Shown one piece after another: positions 1 to 13,275 of a stretch of DNA of 64,000 nt; within the stretch, counting starts at the first letter, position 1, and each line of letters begins with the position of its first letter. The position numbers and the translations under genes are program-made. This DNA comes from Calonectria ilicicola (taxonomy: Eukaryota; Ascomycota; Sordariomycetes; Hypocreales; Nectriaceae): positions 2,666,001 to 2,730,000 of the forward strand of contig CP085826.1 of NCBI GenBank assembly GCA_020809705.1, written 5' to 3'. Under the pieces are notes generated by a model. It was not told the DNA's origin and ran no database searches. It saw only the letters and a list, made by a program, of their open reading frames with translations.

Positions 1-3000
1 GCGCCATCTGTCATGGAGAAAATTGGGGTTAACAGCATATCTCGCCAAATGGCCTCGCCTCGCAGTGCGGCCGGGTTAGTAAATGACTTTGCAGTTCTCA
101 GTCGGTGCGTGCCCACCCTAGATGGGATGGGGGCAACAAGGCAGAGAAGCCCCGCTGGGGTTGGGTTTCAAGCTTTGGATACCGTTTCAGACGTGCAAAT
201 ATCGAAAGACGGTGAAGCATGCAAGTCTGAGCTGATTCGAGACAGGCTGCTTGTGGGAGGGGATCATCTGCGTATCTGCGTTGAGGTTTGGCTCTCAGCT
301 CAGCACTGAGTTGGGCAATTACAAGATGCGATGGGCAAATCCGTCGTGGGAGGGGGGGCCACTGCTGGCGTGTGCTTGATGCTGGTGGAAGATCAAATTT
401 TGGAAAAACGAATGAAGTATCTCACTGGCCAAGGCAGCAGCTTTCCGTCACCAATCAGCCTTTCGTATAGCCGCCTCAGATATCAGAGGTCAGACTCGGA
501 GGCGTTGCTTGATGCCACAATCGGATCCGTGCAAGCATCTGCCGCTCTGGGTTTCGTGGAGAAGCATGGCGCACAGATCGCCATTGGAACATGACCGGCA
601 ACATCAGACAGCACTAGTGACGATCGAAAGCGGCATGAGATGGAAGGGAAAAGAAAGAAAAAAGCCCAGAAAAACAAGAATAAAGTCTCGATCTGGATAG
701 CAAGACAAGGACAAGGCCTAAAAAGCAAGCGCATAAGCACGGCCATGGTCATGCGGGCGTTCGCTCGCTCGATTTGGAGCTGTGCACCGTTTCGGCATAG
801 GATCCGTGACACAGGCACGGTTACCTCATGTCACGTCTAGTCAAGGGCTGTAGGTGCATGTGGAATCCAGGATGCGGGTTTTCGGGGCCGAAGAAGCGAT
901 TCTAGCGGGCCAACCTGGACGCGTTGACGTTTTGGCCGTGCTTCAGAGTTGAAAGCGAGAGAGAACAAGCGGCTCTGAGCGGCTGTGTAGCACGCACCGT
1001 GTTACACATCCCACCCATGTCCGTCTGTCATGTTTTACCTAAGTTGCCACGGGAGGGAAAACCGACCATCGGTCAGCGAACACGTACATGGTCAGTATTT
1101 GACTCGTAGGTTCCCATCTGAGATGGCCAGCATTGCGATATTGGGATATTGGAACTGTCTGATTGAGCGATGCCTCGGGCCGAGCGGCACGGCAGTATGA
1201 GTAGCAATTTTTCCTTCTCTAACGACACAAAACTAACAGAGGAGGAGGAGCAGCAGCAGCAGCAGCATGGGGTTTCGGTGGAGGGATTGTAGCATGCTCG
1301 TAGCGAGGTTTGCCAAGTGTTGTAGTATGGGTCACAGGTGCGTGCGGACTTGTGCTGGGTGTTGGAAACTATGTAGCTGGTGCATGCCTGGTCTGAGGAA
1401 AAAGCAACTACATGTGTCTCTTGAGCCTGTTGGTGACCCGGTTGTGGGCTGCAAACGGCTTAGTTGGTGGTTAAGTGGGCATGATCCGCCTTAGAGCAAA
1501 GGCAAAGCGAAAATGAAGACCAAAAAGAAAAGAGAGGCCGTGGAGGAAAGGAAGGAAAAAAAAAAGGGCCTGGTGAACCTGGTTTGCATGGATGGCGGTT
1601 TCCCACACTTAGCAGAGATTGCATTCAAAATGTCACCTCTGCTGAAGGTGGCCCAGGTCGAGTTGTGCCATTGAAATGCGATGTGGAAGCGAATTCTGGT
1701 GTGGCTTTGGCTAAGGCTTACTTGAGACTCTGAGTCCCAGTGCCGCTGCACTTGTCGTAGTCCGTCTCGCTATCGGGAAATAGCGCGCAGCCGGGGGCGA
1801 TCAAGTGCAAGGAATTGAATGAGAGGCTTGCGAGACAGTGGCGATGACAAGAAGCAAGTAAGACAATGGGCGGCGTGTCAGCTTCCAGCCAAATCGAGTC
1901 GGGTACAGCGCTGATGGTGTTTGCAGGCTGGAGGGGGATGAAAAAAAAAAAAAACACCACCACCAGCAAAGTACAAATGCTGCTGGTAGCTGGAAGTATG
2001 ATGGAGCTAGCCCTGGCCGCGTTAGCAGCACGGGAAACACTGGAGGCAGGGCGAGGGTACCTGACGCTGTGGTCACTTGCGCTTCCCCAGGCATGGCCCC
2101 CCCGTCTAGGGCGACAGACTGTCCGATGAATGTCCCGTCCCTCCCCAGCATGGTCTCCAGCATGCTCCCCAGCATGGACCCCAATGTGGCCCTCGGTGGA
2201 GCGCCGCAAGTGGCCCGCCCAACGGGAGTCCTGGCCATGAGCATTGGGCATTGGGCAACGGCGGCGGGATCGCCCAGAGGGGACCGGAGGGTGCTGAGGA
2301 GGAGCTCGCTCGGTACATGGCTCCCGTCGTTGGTGGAGAGTAGGACCACGAGTACCTCGATGCTGCACGGGTGAGACTGGGGCTGAAATATCATCTTGTC
2401 CGTGGTTGAAATACGGCGCCATTTTGTAATCCGCTGCCGGAGACGGACCGTGGGCAGGCAGGCAGGCCAAGGGGAGGAACATGAGGAGCCGGAGCAGAAG
2501 CAGGATTTGCAGGCCCATTGGGTCATTGGGTCGGACGGGGTTCTCGTCCCTGTGCTGGAGCTGGAGCTGGAGCTGCTGGAGAGAGGGACAGCAGAGGTGA
2601 TTAAACTGCTCGGCCGGAGGGTAGGTTAGGTAGTTGAAAGCATCCCACTCCCACCTACGACCGACCGCACACCCCCCAGCCGATGTGACCAGACCTCATC
2701 CAAGTCTACCTCATTACACGAAATACGTACTTCGCAGTCACAAGCACTGCTGCTCATCTCAACCAACCAACCAGCCCAGCAGGCTTGCCCCGTCACCCCA
2801 GTCATCGCCCCGTCGTAGCGCCAAAAAGTCCAGCCAAACGGGCCTGGCAAGTATCAGTATCGTCGTCGTCAATTAATTCCATGCTGGTGCTGCGCAGACG
2901 AACCAAGCAAGGCACCGTCTCCTTCCAGCGCCAAAACGTCCGCTTCGCATCAGACCAAGGCCCCCAAATCCACACAGACGCATACACAGACCTCTCTCCA

Positions 3001-3285
3001 GAGCCAAAGCCGGAGCCCATACCCACACACCCCCCCATTCACCAGGTTAATAGAATCGCTACCAACATCGTACGGAGTACATACGTCCGCGATACCGACA
3101 GACAGGGCCATCCCATCCCCATCCCACATAGTCTCTCGCTCCTCTGAGACATGACGTGAAAGTCCCGTCCGCGACTCAACTCGACTCAACCCGCTTCTCG
3201 ACCGACTGTTCGCGAATGCTTGTCTAGCCCACTACGCCTTATGGCCTAGGGTCTTGCCATCGACGCCATCGACGCCCTGGCGACA
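1..3285. other. Unassigned region upstream of adenylate cyclase
   Basis: No ORF here resembles a known protein. The longest open frames (about 240-266 codons on the minus strand, 1718-2526) have low-complexity, Ser/Pro/Cys-rich translations in two overlapping frames and no obvious splice structure, so I treat them as chance ORFs in GC-rich DNA. A GAG/CAG trinucleotide run lies at 1240-1266. The pyrimidine-rich stretch at about 2640-3285 is plausibly the promoter and 5' leader of the adenylate cyclase gene. Confidence 0.5.
1240..1266 (+). repeat. (GAG)n/(CAG)n microsatellite
   Basis: A run of GAG triplets passes directly into six CAG triplets. It does not lie in a recognisable coding frame. 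Confidence 0.8.
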
Positions 3286-6200
3286 ATGACTAGAAATGAG
3301 GCCGGTAACCGCATCAGCTCCATCACGAGCTCAAGCACCGACAGTGCCCACTCCGCCGTCACCGTGAGGCCTGCACTTCCCACTCAGACATCGGTCGACG
3401 CTGAACATTCGCCTACTTCTTCAACTTCTAATAACTCGTCATCACCATCTTCCCGACGCCGCCCGCCGCCCTCCCGCCTAAGCGACGACAATGGAGCTGT
3501 GAACAACTGGTAAGTCCCCAATGTCCACCCGCCAAGCGTCGTCGCGCCTCCCTGCCGCCGCCATCGCTTTCGTCGCCTCGCCTCAGTCGCCATGTCGCTC
3601 TAACCCTGTCTTTTCCCGCCTTTCAGGTCGTCCGCCGATGATCATCAAGTCTCACCAACAGCCCCTTCCTTCTCTAATCGCAGCGGTTCCAATGTTGCTC
3701 ACAAGGACCGTCGCTTGAGCGACCTCACAAACTACCGCCGCGATCTCGCCGTTCTCGAAACCTCCCGCGTCCCCCAAATCCAACATAACCCACCGACCGC
3801 CGGCCCTAGTCCCTTTATCGCGCCGTGGATGACCTCCAACGGTTCATCCACACCTTCCTCAACCATGCCGACCAGCTTCTTCAACGACTCCAGCGACAAC
3901 CTGTCTCTCGCTTCTCAGCTCTCCCCCGGCTACCCTTCCGCCAATGCTCGATCCGGTAACCCCCCCGGACCGCAGGAATCTCCGGATGCCGCCTACTACA
4001 ATGATGGCCGTCGACCGTCGGCAGCTAGTATTCTCACGGCGAGCAGCACCGGGTCCAAGACGAGTGCGACTCGTGGCGGCTTCCGGAAACTTCAAGGCTT
4101 CTTTGGCGAGGAATTCCCTGGTCGCGATAGCTCTGAGAGCAGCCTACCCACTTCGTTCATGGGCAAGGACCAGCGTCAACGCTCATACAGTCAAAGCCGC
4201 CCCACTCAACGGGATCGCAACTACTCCAATGCCACGGATCATACTCGAGACGCATCTCCCTCATCTTCCAGACCAAGAACACCAGTTCCCGACCCAGAAG
4301 TGGTGCCGTTTTTGTACCAAGAACCCAATGTGCGTTAGCTATGTGTTGCCCAGTTTCCATTCCCAATGATACCCACCGCCACCCCATTCCTCCCTCCACA
4401 GAGTTCCGGCCGCACAGCCTCCGCTCCCGAGTCCTTTCCCTCCGCTCCCTGCCACGGGGAGCTTCCTCGCTAACCTTACGCTTGCAGGATATCGCACGAC
4501 TTGGCGAAGCTCCCGTTCGAGACATCTTGACAGGACCCGATCGAGAACGATACGTGTCCGACTCTTCCTCTCAAATTCCCCCAAAAACTTCATCATCGGC
4601 ACGCTCTGGCCATTCCTTTGCCCACGGGCACCACCACCATCGACACAACAAGAGCAATGAGGACCCTCGCACTCTGAGGCCTACCATCAGCAGGGAAGAC
4701 ACAGCCATCGGAAGCCAGCTACATCGGGATCGAGGAGGTGCATCTGCCGCCATGTATTCTACCAAATCGAGGGGGCAGAGCCCGACGCCCAGCAATAGAA
4801 GCGCTGGGCCAACCTTCAGCTCCAAGCAGAGCCAGGTTGATGGACAGACATCGCCAGGCCACCACCAGCAGAAGCGTGGTTTGCTCGGCCGATTCCGACG
4901 GCATCACAAAGACAAGGACGACACTGCGAAGCTCCGTGATCTGCCACAGTCAACAAAGTCCCTGCAGACCAAGTCATCAAAGTCCAACTTTCACCAGACA
5001 GAGTTGTCGCCCTCGGCATTTCCCCCTCCAAACCAGTACGTGCTGGACTATGGCGACGATGGGCGACCAAGCACCCAGCGTGGAGCTACTTTTAACAACA
5101 AGTTCCCCTTTGCCAAGAAGACCCGACCTGCGCGACCGATGGATTTCGTCGATGATGCGATTGGCCCTACCGATCGCAATGACCCCATGGGTGTTTTCCA
5201 GCTAGATACAAACCTTAACGACATGGAAGGCATCTTGATGAAGCCCCCGCAGTTGACGCCCATGGATCTCGGTCTTGTCAACCCCAACAATACCATCAGC
5301 AGCAACCACAACAACAACAATAGCAACAATAGCAGCAATAACAACAATGGCAATGGCAATCTCAACGCCAAGTTTGAAACGGACCGCACCGACTCTATCA
5401 TTTCGGTGCAGCCCAAGGGACAATGGGATGCCCCAGACAGTTGGGCTGTGAGAAGAAATACTGAGGATAATTCTTACCACGGGCCTGATATCGATGAAAT
5501 TGGTAGCCCCCCGCGAGCGGATGAGAAAGCTGCACCATATTGCATTCGAATCTTTCGTTCGGATGGAACCTTTTCAACCCACTCGATGCAATTGGATTCC
5601 AGTGTCACTGACGTCATCTCGCAAGTCATCAAAAAGACATACGTTGTCGATGGTCTAGAGAACTATCACATCATCATGAAGAAGCATGATCTTATTCGAG
5701 TCCTCATGCCCCCAGAGCGACCACTTCTGATGCAGAAGCGCCTGCTACAACAGGTTGGATACGAGGAGAAAGATCGCATAGAGGATCTTGGACGAGAGGA
5801 TAATAGTTACCTTTGTCGCTTCATGTTTTTGTCCGCTCGAGAGAGCGACTTCCACGCAAAGACGACCGATATGGGTTTGGCTCGCGCACAGAAGCTCAAC
5901 TATGTTGACCTGTCAGGCCGGAATCTCATCACCATCCCCATCTCTCTGTACTCCAAAGCACCAGAGATTATCTCGCTCAATCTTTCCCGCAACCTATCAC
6001 TTGATGTCCCTCGCGATTTTATTCAATCGTGTAAACACCTCCGGGACATCAAATTCAATAATAATGAAGCCAGAAAACTACCGCCTAGTTTGGGTCGAGC
6101 TGGCAAATTGACAATTTTAGATGTCGCTAACAACCGGTTGGAGCAATTAGAGCATGCTGAACTCGAGACGTTGACCGGTCTACTCAGACTAAATTTGGCA

Positions 6201-9200
6201 AACAATCGACTGAAGCAGCTACCGCCAGATTTTGGTGCATTCAAGGCCCTGCGTGCTTTGAATATTTCCTCGAACTTCCTCGATAGATTTCCCTCGTTTC
6301 TCTGCGACTTGGAGAGTCTTGTGGATCTCGATCTCAGCTTCAACGCCATTGCCTCTCTACCGGATGAGATTGGAAACCTCAAAAATCTGGAGAAGCTGCT
6401 GATTACCAATAATAGGCTCACGCACAATGTTCCCTCATCTTTCTCCCAGCTTATCAGCTTGCGAGAACTCGACATAAAATATAACAGCATTAACAAGATC
6501 GACACCATATCAGAGCTGCCTAAGCTGGAGATCCTCTCTGCCGATCATAACTGCATCTCTGCTTTCGTAGGCCAATTCGAGGCGCTCCGCCAGTTGAAGC
6601 TGAATTCGAACCCGCTCAACAAGTTTGAGATTGTGGAACCAGTCCCAACATTGAAGACTTTGAATCTTTCCAACGCCCAGCTTGCTAGCATCGATTCTTC
6701 GTTTAACAATGTGATGAATCTAGAGAATTTGAACTTGGATAAGAACTATTTTGTCTCCTTGCCGCAGGAAATTGGTTCTTTGAGCAAGCTGGAGTATTTC
6801 AGCATCGCAAACAACTCTGTCGGCGAGCTTCCGCCTCAGATTGGCTGCCTTGTTGAATTGAAGGTGCTCAACGTCAGAGGCAACAACATTTCCAAGCTGC
6901 CAATGGAACTCTGGTGGGCTAATAAGTTGGAGACGTTCAATGCCTCCTCTAACGTTCTTGAGCACTTCCCTAAGCCGGCATCGAGACCACCTAGAGCTCC
7001 TGGCGACGACTCACAGCCCCCCCCAGCACTTAACGGCAGGGCCCCGACCCTGGGGTCACTCTCAGCAACTGCTAGCTCGGAAGAGCTTTCTGATGAACGG
7101 CGGCCAAGCCAAAACTCGACTACGCTCCTTAGTGTTGGCCCATCCCCGCTCAATGATCGCAAGAGTTCAGTGGTATCTGTCTACGGCAAAGGCGGTCGTC
7201 AAACCTCGGTTGTGTCAAGATCAACAACGGCATCTACAAATACGAGGAAAGATTCCGGTCTCGTGGCTCGGATGACCAACACATTTGCCGGTTCTTTGCG
7301 AAACTTGTACTTGGCCGATAATCGTCTGGATGACGATGTGTTTGACCAAATTACTCTTTTGGCAGAACTCAAAGTTCTCAATTTGGCATACAATGATGAA
7401 ATCAGCGATATGCCACAGCGCTCCATCAAGAGTTGGCCACAGCTTGTCGAGCTTTACTTGTCTGGAAATGCCCTGACAACATTGCCAGCCGATGACTTGG
7501 AGGAGTCCAGTCTCCTCCAAGCCTTGTACATTAATGGCAACAGGTTTACTAATTTGCCTGCAGACATATCGCGGGCCAAGAACCTGGCGGTCTTGGACTG
7601 CGGCGGCAACTATCTGAAGTACAATATTTCTAATGTGCCTTATGATTGGAACTGGAACCTCAACCCCAATCTCCGATATCTTAACCTTTCTGGAAACAAA
7701 CGTTTAGAAATCAAACAGACGGCAGCTCCCACTGGAGTCGGCGCGGTCAACCGTGAGGACTACACGGATTTCAGCCGCTTATCGAACTTGCGGGTGCTGG
7801 GTCTTATGGATGTGACACTTACCCAACCTAGTATTCCTGATCAGAGCGAAGATAGACGTGTCCGTACTTCTGGCTCATTGGCAGGCCATCTCCCCTACGG
7901 AATGGCAGATACACTCGGAAAACACGAACACTTATCAACGATTGACCTGGTAGTGCCCAGATTTAATTCCTCGGAGACAGAAATGCTTCTGGGTCTGTTT
8001 GATGGCCAGGCTTTGTCCAGTGGAGGCTCCAAGATTGCCAAGTATCTCCATGAAAACTTCGGCCACATCTTTGCTCTCGAGCTCAAGGCTCTCAAGACTC
8101 GCTCGAATGAGACACCGGCTGATGCTTTGCGACGCGCATTTTTGGGTCTGAACAAGGACCTCGTGACAATCGCCTTTCAGCACTCAGAGGAGCGTCCGAC
8201 AAAGACGCATAGGGGTTCAGGTCAACCGGTGATCCTTACAAAGGAGGACCTTAATTCGGGCGGTGTCGCCACTGTTGTATACCTGCAAAGCACAGAACTC
8301 TATGTTGCCAATATTGGCGATGCACAGGCGATGCTGATTGGGAATGATGGTAGCCATAAAATATTGACACGAAAGCACGATCCAGCAGAGCCTTCCGAGC
8401 GCACAAGGATTCGCGAAGCCGGTGGATGGGTTTCCCGTAATGGAAGACTAAATGATCTTCTCCAAGTGTCAAGGGCTTTCGGCTATGTTGATCTCATGCC
8501 GGCGGTTCAAGCGGCACCGTACGTGTGCAACTTTACTATTCGAGAACAAGACGACATTATTTTACTTGCCACACGCGAGCTTTGGGAATTCCTCTCACCA
8601 GGCTTGGTCACTGATATCGCGAGAGCAGAGCGTCAAGATCTCATGCGAGCAGCCCAGAAGCTCCGTGATCTTGCCATCGCTTACGGCGCCTCGAGCAAGA
8701 TTATGGTTATGATGATCAGCGTCGCCGACTTGAAACGCAGAGTTGAACGTTCAAGACTCCATCGTGGTGCCAGCATGTCCTTGTACCCGTCCGGAATTCC
8801 CGATGCAGCTCAAGCTCTCGTCACCCGCAGAGGCCGCAAGGGTAAAGGTGGTGTTCTGGACTCTTCGCTTGATCGGCTCGAGGCTGAGATTCCCGCACCT
8901 ACTGGCAATGTTTCGATCGTGTTTACTGATATTAAAAATTCCACCAATTTGTGGGAAATGCACCCGAGTGCAATGCGATCGGCTATCAAACTACACAACG
9001 AAGTTATGCGTCGGCAGCTCCGCCGGATTGGAGGATATGAGGTCAAGACTGAAGGCGACGCGTTCATGGTGTCTTTCCCCACTGCCACCTCTGCCCTGTT
9101 GTGGACCTTCGCTGTTCAGATGCAACTTTTGGATGTAAACTGGCCCTCAGAAGTTTTAAACTCAATTCACTGCCAGCCCGTCTTTGATAAGAATAATGCC

Positions 9201-10161
9201 CTCATCTTTAAGGGATTGTCGGTACGCATGGGTATTCACTTTGGCGACTGTGTGAGTGAGACGGATCCTGTTACCCGCCGAATGGATTACTTCGGTCCTA
9301 TGGTGAATAAGGCGGCTCGAATTTCGGCTGTGGCGGATGGTGGACAGATCACCGTCTCCACCGATTTCATTTCTGAGATCCAGAGATGCCTCGAAAATTA
9401 TCAAGACAGCGACCGTAACGGATCATCTTCTGAGGATGCTTTTGATGACGAAAGCTTTGCGGCCACTATTCGGAAAGATCTGAGGTCTCTTACCTCACAG
9501 GGTTTCGAGGTCAAGGAGATGGGTGAGAGGAAGCTGAAGGGCCTCGAGAATCCGGAAGTTGTCTACTCGTTATACCCGCATGCTCTAGCCGGCCGAATCG
9601 AGACCCATCAGCAGCGTGAAGATGGAGCGGAGAAGCCGGCACAAGTCGCAGGACCGAGCGAGCTTGCGTTTGACCCAAATATGATCTGGACACTTTGGCG
9701 CGTGAGCCTGCGCCTAGAGATGCTCTGTAGCAGCCTAGAGGGTGCCAACGGGTCAACCCTTCAGCCGCCCGAAACTGAATTGCTTGAGAGAATCAAGCAA
9801 CAAGGCAATGAACTCACTGATAGATTTTTGATGAATTTTATGGAGCATCAAGTTTGCCGAATAGAGGTATGTGGTTAATCATTCCTTGAACTGCAGCTTT
9901 GACTAATTAATGCGTTAGACATGCATCTCAACATTGGCAATGCGGCATCTTGCTGTTGGCGGCGGTGTATTTGGTGCTCTCGAAGACCTCGCCGGCCCTA
10001 TGTCTTCGATATTAGATCATTTCCTTAACCAACAGAAGCAACTTGAGAAGTACAAAAAGAAGTACGGCAAGCTATCAAGTGTTTCTAGCGATGGTTCAGA
10101 CAACAGCGAGTTGGAGGAGATCGAATCAGACACAGAAGGAAGCGAGACAGAGCAAGAGTGA
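3286..10161 (+). CDS. CYR1: Adenylate cyclase (fungal LRR / PP2C-like / class III cyclase)
   Basis: Makes cAMP from ATP at the membrane, downstream of Ras and G-alpha, and so feeds protein kinase A. Exons: 3286-3509, 3627-4329, 4488-9866, 9919-10161. All junctions keep phase with GTAAGT, GTGCGT and GTATGT donors, giving 2182 aa, the usual size for filamentous fungi. Visible domains: a long Ser/Pro-rich N-terminus with an Asn-rich tract (5284-5364), a Ras-association-like domain (residues about 657-757), leucine-rich repeats (about 779-1134 and 1244-1380) interrupted by a Ser-rich insert, a degenerate PP2C-like domain (about 1447-1727), and the class III cyclase core (about 1779-2014) with VSIVFTDIKNST and VKTEGDAFMVSF. 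The last exon encodes an acidic tail. The ATG at 3286 is the first in frame with exon 2; further 5' exons cannot be excluded. Family assignment is very secure. Confidence 0.97.
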
Positions 10162-10919
10162 TGATGCTCGTAATGATGACTCGTTTCCGTGGGCTACATT
10201 TTGGTCTTGACATTCACAAAGAATACACTGACCTCGATTATAATATGCACCAACCCGCATTTACGATACAACATACAATGCCCCGAGGATTCAACAGAAC
10301 GGATTTGGCTCGACTTATGTACCGGAAACAACAGCATAAACAGACGGGCGAATAGGATGCTTAAATGAAATGGATGAGGAGTTTATTCCATGGCATTTGA
10401 TTGTCGAGGGCTGGTTTGGCTGTACACAATGTCTTTGTGGCTACTTATTTATGACGATCCCTTTGATGGATGTCTATCTGGTGTTGTCGTTTATGAATCC
10501 AGAAACTTGGGCCGGGATTGAACTACTTTTCTGGATGGGACAGCATACGTGACACTACATGGCGTTAGGCTGTGGGAAGCAAGGGGGACCATGACCTGGG
10601 AGGTCTTCCCCAATCTTGAAACACTGTTTTATCATTTTTACTGGTCATGAATTTTCCTTTTTTTATTTTATTTGGTGTGGCTTTGCGTTTTGGGAACGTG
10701 GTTGGACGGACGGATGGATGGATGGATGAATGGTTGGTTGGTTGGATGGTTGGTTGGATGGCTAAGATGACTTTTGGAGATGACGTGCAGCGTTGGATCT
10801 CTTACCCTCATGCAAATGCAGACAAGAGACACAGAAAAAACAAAAGTTGGTAGTAATTTTTACAAGTGATGATATTACATGATCTAGCCTGCTGCTGCAC
10901 AATGAGCATGATTCTCTAT
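10162..10919. other. Convergent 3' intergenic region
   Basis: Lies between the 3' ends of adenylate cyclase (+) and ALG12 (-). It holds both 3' UTRs and a tetranucleotide repeat; no gene is seen. Confidence 0.6.
10700..10761 (+). repeat. GGAC/GGAT/GGTT tetranucleotide repeat
   Basis: Imperfect tetranucleotide array (GGAC, GGAT, GGTT units) in the 3' intergenic region. Confidence 0.8.
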
Positions 10920-12703
10920 CTAGGGATAAGATGAACGTTCCTGCTTGAGGATGTGAATCCGAGGCGACATTCTTGGGCCAATCCACCACCCGCCTGTGTA
11001 TTTACGCACAAAGTCTCGAACCGCGGCGACTTTGGCGCCAGCCCCAACAATCTTGCCACCTGTTTCAGGGTCGACGTGGCTAGCTGGTTGGCTGGTTGGC
11101 TTCAGTAACTCAATGCCATTATACCCCTGAATGACACCCATGACCTGCCAGCGGCCTTGGACCTTGGATGCATCCTCCATGAGCGCGTAGTCAAAAGGTT
11201 TCCAAAAAGCTGGCCAGTCGTATTGGCGCTCAACCTCGGATTTGTCAAAGACAATAGCAGGGCCTTCGGAGGTTTCCTCTGGAAGGTTGAGAGCGACGGG
11301 GAGGCCTTGCGGGTTCTGACCGAAGAGAGTCAGGCCAGTCATGCAGGTAAGGACGTCTGTGTGCACTTTGATAACAGGCGCTGGATTATTGCGGGCAATG
11401 GACTGGAAGTGGGCGAGGGCCTCGCCGCCTGGGTAGTTGAGGGAGGAAATGAGAAGCATTCCGAAACTGGCAGCGAAGGAACCAAGGACAGAGACGGCAA
11501 TGATGAAAGAAGCGGCACCGTAGAACAACGACTTGGAAATGCGAGAGGAAATGAAGTTTGCGCCAAGAGCAGCGGCTGCAGTCAGGGACGGGACAACATA
11601 AAATATGAAGCGGGCCTCCTTGTGCGGCTGGATGGAGTAGATGATGACGAAGAGGATGTTTGGCACGATGAGGGACTGGGCGGAGCGGGATGTAGCCGGC
11701 TGAGCGAGAGCAAAGAGTATGAGCAATAGCGCAAGCGGGTTCAGAAGAAGCCGCGGCAGAGCAGATGTGAAGTAGTAGTGCCAAGGAGAGACGCCCCATT
11801 CAGACGAGGAGCCGAGGACGGCGTTGAAGTAGAAGCCTGCAAGCTCAGGCCAAAGGGGCTTCTGCCAAAAGTAGCAATCAATGGGCACAGAGACGAGGAG
11901 GCCGCCAAGGAAGGTCCCAATACAGCTGGGGATAATGGAGAAAAGGCCGACGCGACGGGTAACCAGGAGGTAAAGTGTTGTGGTGGCGAGCAGGATGGCA
12001 ATTTCGGAGCGGAAGATGGCTCCAGCCAGGATGAGGAGGGCCAGGGCTTGCTTCTGGCGAACAAGAGCTTTGCGAGGGTTCTCCTGAGGCAGTAGAAAAG
12101 CAGAGGCAAGAGTAGCTGTGGATTTATTAGTCGTTTGTGTTGTGCGGTTACAATCAAAGAGACCATTGACAACTTACTCAAGCCAAAGGCGTACATGTTG
12201 GGCAGCGTCCGGGTCAGGTAGAAGTTGATGTGGAACTGGCTAATCATCATGACAACCCACCAATTGGAAACACCCCTTCCGTAGGCCCTCCGGAGATTCT
12301 TGCTTAAGACAAGGAGAGCTAGGGCATTGGCGAAGCCTAGGAGGGCTCTGACGACAAACTGAGCGTGCTGAAAGCCGACGAGGCTCACAATCGGCTGGCC
12401 GAAACCAGCAAGGAGGACAGCGCCCAGAAATGTGCGCGGAACGGCACCGGGGAAAGTGAAGTGGTCATAGGTGTGGGAGAGGCGGTCATAGATGTCACCG
12501 CTGGTTGGGGTGCCGTAAACAAGGATATCATGAGTGGCCTGCATATTGAACGACTCCTCCACCTTGGTGTAGGGAGCAGCCACAAGGTGCACCAAGGGGA
12601 TTGTGAAGAGGAGGGCGCTGAGTAAGAGATCTTGGAACGGATCATGTTAGTATGTGAATAAGTATTAAGTAATGAAGAGGGGAGGTTTACCTAAAGACTT
12701 CAT
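10920..12703 (-). CDS. ALG12: Dol-P-Man:Man7GlcNAc2-PP-Dol alpha-1,6-mannosyltransferase
   Basis: ER membrane glycosyltransferase of family GT22. It adds the eighth mannose to the lipid-linked oligosaccharide used for N-glycosylation. Exons on the complement: 12703-12691 (13 nt), 12630-12178, 12115-10920, giving 553 aa against about 550 in yeast. The first exon encodes only MKSL plus one base. Using the acceptor at 12631 gives the N-terminus MKSLDLLLSALLFTIP, followed by HLVAAPYTKVEESFN and YDHFTFPGAVPRTF, both typical of ALG12. The first intron contains a TACTAAC-like branch site. The protein is hydrophobic throughout, as expected of a multi-pass ER enzyme. The start is supported by the continuity of the signal-anchor-like helix; the 13-nt first exon is the only less certain part. 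Confidence 0.95.
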
Positions 12704-13275
12704 CGTGGCGGCGATATTTGCTGCACTAGGGAGATGTGATGGTGTTGGTTAGCCAGATGTGAGCTAGCTAGCTTCACGGGCGAGCGAGCTGCTTCAGTGT
12801 CGACGTCGTTGAATCAAGAACAAGCCAGAGATTGAAAAATTAAAAAGAAAATAGGAGCCCATGAGAGATCAATTTAGCCTCCAAGATTCCATGCCGTCCA
12901 GAAACCGAATGGGCAACAGGAGACTGGTGACGCCGCCGGCGCTGTAATTATATGTCGTTGTTGAGTTTACGTGTAAGCTGTCTCCTTGGCCCAAAACAGC
13001 GCCATGTTGAAACCGACTGAGCGTGCTGCTAGGGGGGTGTGTGCGCGCGTCTCACCTCGGATCGGCTCAACCAATCCCCCGCGCCCATCAAGCAAGGGTC
13101 CGCCACACGCCCCCAGGGACGCCATACGTAGCAGCTTGTATGCCGCCAAAAGTGAAGGATAGTTGTTACCACATGTCATCGACGGCTTCTCTCGACCACT
13201 TTTACACTCGCAACCCCCGACGCTGCCTCCTCGCCCTCTCCGCCCGTGTCGCATAACGACACACCGCTGCCCACC
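12704..13275. promoter_or_regulatory. Divergent promoter region ALG12 / YOS1
   Basis: 572 bp between two start codons facing away from each other. It must carry the 5' UTRs and promoters of both secretory-pathway genes. No clear TATA box was found. Confidence 0.55.

Noticed and set aside
1718..2526. Two overlapping minus-strand ORFs of 241 and 266 codons
   Set aside because: Low-complexity translations in two frames of the same GC-rich DNA, no domain and no consistent start; more likely chance.
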